DNA from: Candidatus Zixiibacteriota bacterium
Lineage (GTDB): Bacteria; Zixibacteria; MSB-5A5; GN15; FEB-12
Length of the DNA: 11,745 nucleotides
Assembly: GCA_003641415.1 (NCBI GenBank)
Contig: QNAG01000075.1
Coordinates: 1 to 11,745, forward strand
Reading direction: 5' to 3'
The position numbers and the translations under genes were made by a program. This document shows positions 6,021 through 11,745 of the stretch, in pieces. The first letter of the stretch is position 1. Each line of letters starts with the position of its first letter. The notes beneath the pieces are model-generated. The model worked only from the letters and a program-made list of their open reading frames with translations. It did no database searches and was not told the DNA's origin.

Positions 6021-7244
6021 TTAAAATTTCTTTGTTATCCATTGTTCGAATCTTTGCAGCATTCTTCTCATTCTACCCGAAACTCCACTTTTCATTGGTT
6101 CATGTTTGAAACCATAAAGGATCAGTCCATGGGCTGTAGCGTAAGCGATTGTATTCAGTCCCTCTGGAATGTGTTCGAAATTCTCGATAATTCCCCGGCT
6201 GGTCGGCATATCCATCATCTGCTCGGCCAATTCGGGAGTGCCGGCCAGTAGTGCTCCTCCACCTGAAAGTATCAACCCGCCGGTGAGTATTTCTGAAGCA
6301 CTGGCCCTTTTTACTTCGTGCACGACCAATGACAGAATCTCTTCCATACGAGGTTCAATAATGGAGGCCAGAACATGACGTGATATTTCGCGGGGGCCAC
6401 GACCACCAGCAGACTCGACCGTGGCCATATCTTCCGGGTCCACAACTGATGCCAGCGCGGCTCCATAACTGATTTTAAGAGCTTCCGCTTGGTCAACTGT
6501 TGCACGCAGTCCAATAGCGATATCGTTGGTAACATTTTTGCTGCCCAGCGGAATAACGGCTGTATGTCGGATAGCGCCATCGAAAAAAACCGAGATGCCA
6601 GTCAGCTCGGCACCAATATCGACAACAACTGCACCATAATCAATCTGTTCGCTCGAAAGCAGAACTTCTGCGATGGCAAGCGATTCAAGCACTATGTGAT
6701 CAACTTCAAGGCGGCATCGCTCAAAAGCGCGGTAGATATTGCGTGCCGAAGCAATCGATGCCGTAACCAGATGCGCCTCTACTTCAAGACGAACGCCAGA
6801 CATCCCGATAGGGTCTTTGATACCACTCTGATCATCGACTGAAAATTCTTGCGGTATGACATGTATGATCTCTCGGTCAACGGGGATAGCCGCCGATCTC
6901 GCTGCTTCCAGAGCTTTGTCAACATCAGCCCTGGTAACTTCATTATCGACACGACTAACTGCTACTACCCCGTGACTGTTTACCGAACGGATGTGCTCTC
7001 CGTTGATGCCGACCGTAACTCGGTCGATCTCGGTCCCAGAGACCAGAGCAGCATCATTGACCGCTTTCCTGATGGAGGTCACCGATTTATCCATATCAAC
7101 AATCACGCCTCGTCGCAGACCCTCAGCGGGGTGACTGCCGTGACCAATCACATACACTTTTCCTTCTGCATCCATTTCAGCCACGAGCACGACTATTTTC
7201 GAGGTCCCCAGATCAACAACGGCAATGATGTTTTCACGTGCCAT
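6021..7244 (-). CDS. ftsA: Cell division protein FtsA
   Basis: FtsA (407 residues from the chosen start) is the actin-like protein that tethers FtsZ filaments to the inner membrane and recruits later divisome proteins. Evidence includes the phosphate-1 ATP motif VVDLGTSKI (residues 9-17), the 1C/SHS2 insert with VTVGINGEHIRSVNSHGVV, phosphate-2 VVVDIGAELTGISVF, the adenosine motif ILSGGGALLAG, and a C-terminal amphipathic helix GRMRRMLQRFEQWITKKF that would insert into the membrane. ATG at 7244 is chosen because AGGGGAG (7253-7259) lies eight bases upstream and MARENIIAVVDLG matches the usual N-terminus. An in-frame start at 7265 would overlap ftsQ by 20 bases. Only one base separates the ftsQ stop (7246-7248) from this ATG, so translation is probably coupled. 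Confidence 0.97.
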   Translation of the reverse strand: MARENIIAVVDLGTSKIVVLVAEMDAEGKVYVIGHGSHPAEGLRRGVIVDMDKSVTSIRKAVNDAALVSGTEIDRVTVGINGEHIRSVNSHGVVAVSRVDNEVTRADVDKALEAARSAAIPVDREIIHVIPQEFSVDDQSGIKDPIGMSGVRLEVEAHLVTASIASARNIYRAFERCRLEVDHIVLESLAIAEVLLSSEQIDYGAVVVDIGAELTGISVFFDGAIRHTAVIPLGSKNVTNDIAIGLRATVDQAEALKISYGAALASVVDPEDMATVESAGGRGPREISRHVLASIIEPRMEEILSLVVHEVKRASASEILTGGLILSGGGALLAGTPELAEQMMDMPTSRGIIENFEHIPEGLNTIAYATAHGLILYGFKHEPMKSGVSGRMRRMLQRFEQWITKKF

Positions 7245-7245
7245 G

Positions 7246-7968
7246 CTATTTGCTCCCCTGAGCACAGATGATCATGTCATCGTAGCGAAGGTCGATACAT
7301 TTCACATTGGTGAGGTCAACATCATAGAGAAGCACAAAATCTATAAATCTCTGCATATCGTTGGATAGTTTCTGTGCCCGTAACCTTAGATGATACGGTA
7401 AACCGGAAACTAGAACTTGCAGAAATCGATAATCGGAAAAATCCACTCCGTCGATCAACCGATAGACATCAATTTTCTCCTGCCTGAGGGCTTCAAGTTG
7501 TTCTATCACTACCCTTATACGGGAATCATTACAGGTCGAGAACAAATCACCGGTAACAACGTTGGTGAAGACGGGACGTTCCCAATCAAGATGCGCGGAA
7601 TTGAGCTTAACCAGACGACCCTCATGGTTCAACCCAAACAATTTACCGGTGGTCTTGCCAACCACGAAGCACAACGGATCAAACTCATTGGTACGGATGT
7701 CCAACTTATGGGGTAGACTATAGGCAATATCTACTTTGAAGACATCATCGCGAGCCAGAATAGAATGTGCCAGGCTATCGACTGGTTGATGAACAATGGA
7801 ACGTGTTTCACTGAGACCCAATTTATGGGACCATCCCTCAAGAGGATCACCGTTCAGGGTTGCTCCCTGCAAACGACAGGCATCAGTGAAATTCACTATA
7901 CCAATTAATGTCAGTCCCGCTGTAAGCAGGGCAATACTAGAAACAACTATCCTATTCGACAGATCCAT
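7246..7968 (-). CDS. ftsQ: Cell division protein FtsQ/DivIB
   Basis: This 240-residue protein is poorly conserved, as is usual for FtsQ, but its features and place fit. It has a short cytoplasmic N-terminus and one membrane segment (about residues 8-27). A periplasmic region follows, with a POTRA-like start (about 30-100) and a beta domain ending in VDLTNVKCIDLRYDDMIIC, the typical C-terminal (v)DLRy pattern. FtsQ bridges cytoplasmic and periplasmic divisome parts through FtsB/FtsL. The ATG (7968-7966) shares its A with the murC stop (TAATG), and AGGA lies eight bases upstream. It sits between murC and ftsA, exactly where Bacteroidota keep ftsQ. Assignment rests on synteny plus topology; residue similarity alone would be modest. 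Confidence 0.85.
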   Translation of the reverse strand: MDLSNRIVVSSIALLTAGLTLIGIVNFTDACRLQGATLNGDPLEGWSHKLGLSETRSIVHQPVDSLAHSILARDDVFKVDIAYSLPHKLDIRTNEFDPLCFVVGKTTGKLFGLNHEGRLVKLNSAHLDWERPVFTNVVTGDLFSTCNDSRIRVVIEQLEALRQEKIDVYRLIDGVDFSDYRFLQVLVSGLPYHLRLRAQKLSNDMQRFIDFVLLYDVDLTNVKCIDLRYDDMIICAQGSK

Positions 7969-9341
7969 TACAGGGTCCTGAGTCTATCCATTACTTCATG
8001 TTTGATGAGAGTAATCGAACCCGCTCCCATGATAATCACCATATCTCTAGGCTTGGCCACAGTTGCGATCTCATCTGCAGCATTTTCACGGGGTCCAATG
8101 TATTTGAAATCACCAATGCCCTTTGCCTGCGCTTTATCGACTATTAGTTGCGATGTCACTCCCTCAATCGGCTTCTCTCGTGCCGGGTAGATGTCCGCCA
8201 ACAGGCATTTGTCAGCCAGAGCTAACGCTTCGGCCAGTTCGTCGGCGAAATCCCGGGTGCGGCTGAATAAATGTGGTTGATATATCACGATAAGACGTCG
8301 GTCGTAGACTTCCCGAGCAGCATTCAAGGTTGCGGCGATCTCCGTAGGGTGATGAGCATAATCATCAACGACCATTATGTCATTTATTTCAGCAACAATT
8401 TCAAATCGCCGGCTAACACCGGAGAAAGTCCTCAGACCGTCGGCTATGGTCTCAAAAGGGACATCCAGTTCACGGCACGCAGCCACCGCCGCCAGCGCAT
8501 TGGCTACATTGTGACGGCCGGGCACGCGTAACACAATTTCGCCCAGCAAATCGCCGCGATAATACACTGCAAACTGTACCCGTTCCGGTCGCAACTTAAT
8601 TTTAAGAGCACGGTAATCGGCATCAACGCTGAAACCAAAAGTGACATACGGGCGGGCTATCTGGTCCCGAAGGCTGGTTAACCGCTCATCATCGGCGGAT
8701 ATAATCACCGAACCGTAAAAAGGAACCCGGTTCATGTATGTTAGAAAAGAGTTAACCAAATCATCCACACCGTCGTAACAGTCAAGATGATCCTCTTCGA
8801 GATTGGTAACTACTGCCATCGATGGAAACATGGAGAGGAACGACCGGTCATACTCGTCAGCTTCAGCTACCAGATACTCACCGTTGTCCAGTGCGGCGCC
8901 TGTGCCCAACTCGGCTACTACGCCACCGACGATGATAGTTGGTTGATAACGGCCCATTTGGAGTATCTTGCCTATCATTGAGGTCGTGGTGGTTTTACCG
9001 TGTGTGCCTGCCACACCGATAGAGAATTTCATGCGCATCAACTCGCCCAGCATCTCCGCTCGCTTGATGACTGGAATACCACGTCGCCGAGCTTCAATTA
9101 CTTCGGGGTTATCCTCACCAACCGCTGATGAAATCACGACGACATCGGTTGCGCCAAGATTCTCCGGACCATGATGGTCGTATATGTCCATCCCCAGTTT
9201 ATCGAGATAGGCTGTAATATCGCTGGGAGTACAATCAGACCCACGAATCTCAAAGCCAAGGTTGTGCAGAATTTCTGCTATTCCGGACATTCCAGCTCCA
9301 CCGATTCCTACGAAGAACAACTTACGAATTTTTCCAAACAT
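7968..9341 (-). CDS. murC: UDP-N-acetylmuramate--L-alanine ligase MurC
   Basis: MurC (457 residues from the chosen start) is the cytoplasmic ATP-dependent ligase that adds L-alanine to UDP-MurNAc, starting the stem peptide. Visible are the Rossmann nucleotide-sugar loop GIGGAGMSG (12-20), the ATP P-loop GTHGKTTT (112-119), the Mg-binding EADEYDRSF (160-168), PGRHNVANALAA (274-285) and DDYAHHPTE (326-334). EADEYDRSF, where proteobacterial MurC has EADESDxSF, resembles Bacteroidota forms. ATG at 9341 is preferred: it begins MFGKIRKLFFVGIGG like relatives and has AGGTG ten bases upstream. An in-frame TTG at 9404 would add 21 residues, overlap murG by 44 bases and has GAAGGGAAG before it, so it cannot be excluded. 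The stop overlaps the ftsQ start by one base. Confidence 0.96.
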   Translation of the reverse strand: MFGKIRKLFFVGIGGAGMSGIAEILHNLGFEIRGSDCTPSDITAYLDKLGMDIYDHHGPENLGATDVVVISSAVGEDNPEVIEARRRGIPVIKRAEMLGELMRMKFSIGVAGTHGKTTTTSMIGKILQMGRYQPTIIVGGVVAELGTGAALDNGEYLVAEADEYDRSFLSMFPSMAVVTNLEEDHLDCYDGVDDLVNSFLTYMNRVPFYGSVIISADDERLTSLRDQIARPYVTFGFSVDADYRALKIKLRPERVQFAVYYRGDLLGEIVLRVPGRHNVANALAAVAACRELDVPFETIADGLRTFSGVSRRFEIVAEINDIMVVDDYAHHPTEIAATLNAAREVYDRRLIVIYQPHLFSRTRDFADELAEALALADKCLLADIYPAREKPIEGVTSQLIVDKAQAKGIGDFKYIGPRENAADEIATVAKPRDMVIIMGAGSITLIKHEVMDRLRTL

Positions 9342-9360
9342 GACTTTGTCGCACCTGAAG

Positions 9361-10539
9361 TCATCCGCTATTTGCGGTCTTATCAGCTCCTCTGTTATTT
9401 TCAACTGCTTCCCTTCGTATATCCATTATCAGTTCAATGATGTCCCTAGCGATCACGTCTACCGCCGAGCGGCTTTTCTTGCTCTCCTTAGCCAGCTGAC
9501 TCTTCATTTTTAGAAACTGTTCCGATTCCATCAGCGTAACTGTCTTAACCAGCAAATCAATGCTATTAAGTTCACCTTCATCGATCATGTCCGCCATTCC
9601 TCGGTTGACGATATCGCGCGCATTCTTCCGCTGATGATCGCCTGCGGCATAAGGATACGGGATAAGAATCGAGGGCAGTTCGCAAGCAGTCAGTTCCGCC
9701 AGGGTCAGCGCCCCTGCCCGGGTCACCACCAGATCGGAGGCGGCGTAGACATTTCGCATATTGTGAGCAAAGGGGAAAAGGGTGCAGCTGGAAGCCTTGC
9801 TGCCCGCCCTGGCGGCGACATCCTTGTGGTCCCTTCTCCCTGTTTGCCACAATACCTGGTACCCTGCGGGCAGGGAATTATTTTTCAAACTCTTCAAAAC
9901 CGCCTGATTGATAGTCCTGGCTCCCTGGCTCCCACCAAGAACAAGAATCGTTTTCTTTGACGGATCGAGGTTATACTCTGCGCAAGCGGCATTACGATCA
10001 CCATCGAAAATCGTACCTCGCACCGGATTGCCGGTAACAAGTATTTCTGCGTTGGTATGCAGATACTCCTTCGCTCCGGTAAAGCCGAGATAAATACGTC
10101 GGGCACGGCTTGCGAGCTGTCGTGTAGTGATACCGGGGAATGAATTCTGCTCTTGGAGGACAGTGGGAATTTCTTTCCAAACTGCCATTTTTAGAACCGG
10201 CCACGAGACATATCCCCCAGTACCAACCACAATATCAGGCTTGAACTCATTCAGCAGAGAACGAGCCTTGAGCAAAGCGCACACCAGCACAAATGGAACC
10301 AGGAGGTTTTTGAGTGTAAATGACCGCACAAGACCACGAACATTTATCAATCGGAGAGGAAAACCCAACAGATCGCGCATACGGTACTCCAATCCCCGAC
10401 GAGTACCGACGAAAATGATCTCAGTTCCGTCACGATCAGCCAAAAGCTCGCGGATACGCTCGGCGATTGCAATAGCAGGGAACAGATGTCCACCAGTGCC
10501 GCCACCAGCAAAGACAATATGAATTACACGTTGAGTCAT
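9361..10539 (-). CDS. murG: UDP-GlcNAc--undecaprenyl-PP-MurNAc-pentapeptide GlcNAc transferase MurG
   Basis: MurG (392 residues) is the GT28 glycosyltransferase that converts lipid I to lipid II at the inner face of the membrane. Evidence: the N-terminal G-loop GGGTGGHLFPA (12-22), GTGGYVSWP (106-114), LQEQNSFPG (128-136), GNPVR (169-173), the C-domain G-loop GGSQGA (201-206), and the UDP-GlcNAc-binding RAGALTLAEL (272-281) followed by PYPYAAGDHQ. LQEQNS, rather than LHEQN, is the form I associate with Bacteroidota. The protein is about 25-35 residues longer than typical, owing to a charged C-terminal tail. The ATG shares its A with the ftsW stop (TAATG), so translation is likely coupled. Polymerisation by FtsW, encoded directly upstream, uses the product of this enzyme after flipping. 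Confidence 0.97.
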   Translation of the reverse strand: MTQRVIHIVFAGGGTGGHLFPAIAIAERIRELLADRDGTEIIFVGTRRGLEYRMRDLLGFPLRLINVRGLVRSFTLKNLLVPFVLVCALLKARSLLNEFKPDIVVGTGGYVSWPVLKMAVWKEIPTVLQEQNSFPGITTRQLASRARRIYLGFTGAKEYLHTNAEILVTGNPVRGTIFDGDRNAACAEYNLDPSKKTILVLGGSQGARTINQAVLKSLKNNSLPAGYQVLWQTGRRDHKDVAARAGSKASSCTLFPFAHNMRNVYAASDLVVTRAGALTLAELTACELPSILIPYPYAAGDHQRKNARDIVNRGMADMIDEGELNSIDLLVKTVTLMESEQFLKMKSQLAKESKKSRSAVDVIARDIIELIMDIRREAVENNRGADKTANSG

Positions 10540-11651
10540 TACGCCTTCACTCTCCGCGACAGGTTCAGGAGCACTCCAACGGCTATACTTGATATCAACA
10601 GCGACGATCCGCCATAGGAGATGAACGGCAACGGAAGACCGGTGACCGGAAGTAGGCAGGTCACCACACCGATATTGACAGCCATATTCACAAACAGTGA
10701 CAGAGTCAAACCACCAGCCAGGAGATAGCCAAACTTGTCCGGTTGTGCCATAGCAATCTTAAAACCGCGAAACAGGATATACATAAACAGCAAGAGCAGA
10801 ATCAGCAACCGCAGAAGGCCAATCTCCTCACCTATGGCGGCAAAGATGAAATCCGTATGTGGATAAGGCAGGAAGAACAGCTTCTGGCTGCCATCACCCA
10901 GTCCAGCACCAAATAGCCCTCCTGCTCCCAATGTCAACGCCGCCTGCATACTTTGATAACTACCCTGAAGGGGGTCAGCCAGTGAAGCGATATAATCGAG
11001 AATGCGTACTTTCTTGTATCCTATCACAAAGACCAGAAAGGCCGCAATCCCCGCCAGAGGTGTTGCAGCTACCAGAAGATGTTTCATACGTGCTCCGGCG
11101 AGGAAAAACACCCCAACAACAGTAGAGAAAATAACGATAGTTGTGCCCAAATCTGGCTCTAGAACTATCAGTAGCAAAGCGACACCTATCGGGGGACCGT
11201 ATTTCAGCAGCAGCCCTTGCCAGTTAGCTATGTTTAACTCACGATTTGACAACGAGAAAGCCAGGGAATAAATCATCACGAGTTTGAAGAACTCTGAGGG
11301 TTGCACTGTCAGTGGTCCAATGAACAACCAGCGTTGCGAGCCATTGACAGGCTCAGCGAGGAATACCGCCGCCAGTGCACCCAACATGATAACGTAGGCG
11401 GGAACTGAATAAACCGCAAAACGAACCAGGTTGATACGGGTTATTACCCACACCATTAGAAGCGAGAGCACTGCCCAGATGATTTGTTGACGGAGGAAAA
11501 ATAAGTGCGAACCGAAGCGACTTTCGGCAATCATGGACGATGTTGAATACACAGCCACCAGGCCAACCTCCAGTGTCAGCAGATAGGTCACCAGAAGCCG
11601 TTCGTCAATACGCTTTTCAGACTGCCGGGCTTTCGTGGTCTTTCTTACCAT
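10539..11651 (-). CDS. ftsW: SEDS peptidoglycan glycosyltransferase FtsW
   Basis: FtsW (370 residues) is a polytopic inner-membrane protein that polymerises lipid II at the septum together with a class B PBP (FtsI). The protein has about ten hydrophobic segments. Family motifs are NGSQRWLFIGPLTVQPSEFFK (103-123), LEPDLGT (164-170), LPYPHTDFIFAAIGEE (261-276; Asp267 matches the essential SEDS aspartate) and PVTGLPLPFISYGGSS (335-350). The ATG at 11651 lies inside the end of murD, giving a 35-base overlap, with only a weak Shine-Dalgarno (GGA then GAG), so reinitiation from murD translation is likely. FtsW rather than RodA is chosen because of its position between murD and murG. The length is near the lower end for the family, with a short N-terminal cytoplasmic tail. 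Confidence 0.96.
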   Translation of the reverse strand: MVRKTTKARQSEKRIDERLLVTYLLTLEVGLVAVYSTSSMIAESRFGSHLFFLRQQIIWAVLSLLMVWVITRINLVRFAVYSVPAYVIMLGALAAVFLAEPVNGSQRWLFIGPLTVQPSEFFKLVMIYSLAFSLSNRELNIANWQGLLLKYGPPIGVALLLIVLEPDLGTTIVIFSTVVGVFFLAGARMKHLLVAATPLAGIAAFLVFVIGYKKVRILDYIASLADPLQGSYQSMQAALTLGAGGLFGAGLGDGSQKLFFLPYPHTDFIFAAIGEEIGLLRLLILLLLFMYILFRGFKIAMAQPDKFGYLLAGGLTLSLFVNMAVNIGVVTCLLPVTGLPLPFISYGGSSLLISSIAVGVLLNLSRRVKA

Positions 11652-11745
11652 TTCTCAATTCCGCTATGGCCGCCTTGAAGGCATAACCACGTTGTTCAAA
11701 GTTATCAAACATATCAAAACTGGCACAGGCCGGCGAAAGCAGTAC
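11617..11745 (-). CDS. murD: UDP-N-acetylmuramoylalanine--D-glutamate ligase MurD, C-terminal end
   Basis: Only the last 42 residues and the TGA stop (11617-11619) are in the window. VLLSPACASFDMFDNFEQRG is the diagnostic C-terminal MurD motif. By alignment with the E. coli enzyme, the Ser of LSP and the Phe of SFD fall where the D-glutamate carboxylates are bound. MurD adds D-glutamate to UDP-MurNAc-L-Ala, the step after MurC. The gene continues past the right edge and overlaps ftsW by 35 bases. A hydrophilic tail (NGKKDHESPAV) follows the conserved part. Confidence 0.93.
   Translation of the reverse strand, partial: VLLSPACASFDMFDNFEQRGYAFKAAIAELRNGKKDHESPAV

Noticed and set aside
6849..7271. 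Open frame of 140 codons on the plus strand inside ftsA, with similar long antisense frames elsewhere in the cluster
   Set aside because: It lies fully opposite ftsA, has no recognisable domain or ribosome site, and is explained by the codon bias of the real gene.
9342..9404. Alternative TTG start for MurC adding 21 residues
   Set aside because: It would overlap murG by 44 bases and add nonconserved sequence; the ATG at 9341 matches the family N-terminus. It is kept as a possibility because of an upstream purine-rich stretch.
1..11745. CRISPR arrays, tRNA or rRNA genes, phage or toxin-antitoxin modules, novel defence system
   Set aside because: No regularly spaced repeats, no cloverleaf or rRNA motifs and no matching protein motifs were seen; apart from the large unassigned protein, the genes belong to known families.

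Overview
The right two thirds of the window (about 4.7-11.7 kb) is the distal half of a division and cell-wall (dcw) cluster, read entirely on the minus strand. From right to left it runs murD (3' end only), ftsW, murG, murC, ftsQ, ftsA, ftsZ. The genes are packed tightly: murD and ftsW overlap, ftsW/murG and murC/ftsQ share the A of TAATG, and one base separates ftsQ from ftsA. The unit ends in a clear intrinsic terminator past ftsZ. The genes make lipid II (MurD, MurC, MurG), polymerise glycan at the septum (FtsW) and build the divisome and Z-ring (FtsQ, FtsA, FtsZ). No murB or ddl lies between murC and ftsQ. This order, plus Bacteroidota-like motif variants (LQEQNSFPG in MurG, EADEYDRSF in MurC), suggests a Gram-negative of the FCB superphylum. 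Because it also carries flagellin and is moderate in GC, a flagellated lineage such as Zixibacteria or a relative is a reasonable guess, but the sequence does not prove it.

Next to the cluster, on the same strand (3.6-4.4 kb), is a short flagellin gene of 255 codons. It has its own strong Shine-Dalgarno, a convincing sigma-54 type promoter (GG-N10-GC) and its own terminator. It is therefore an independent transcription unit, probably under flagellar regulation.

The left 3.5 kb is accessory in character. It holds (i) the C-terminal half of a DDE transposase, cut at its N-terminal side and frameshifted; (ii) an intact plus-strand gene for a 754-residue exported or membrane-anchored protein, whose helical, beta-sandwich and GATase1-like C-terminal two thirds resemble the tail of large PIG-L deacetylases, but whose N-terminus lacks the HPDDE metal motif; (iii) a possible remnant of a polysaccharide deacetylase start; (iv) an inverted pair of REP-like hairpins, each with a GTAG head; and (v) the C-terminal third of an amidohydrolase abutting that repeat pair. 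This looks like a zone of insertion and decay beside a conserved core operon.

I see no CRISPR array, tRNA, rRNA, phage genes or recognisable defence system. The items most worth a second look are the GTAG REP pair, the PIG-L-like protein without its active site, and the sigma-54 flagellin promoter.
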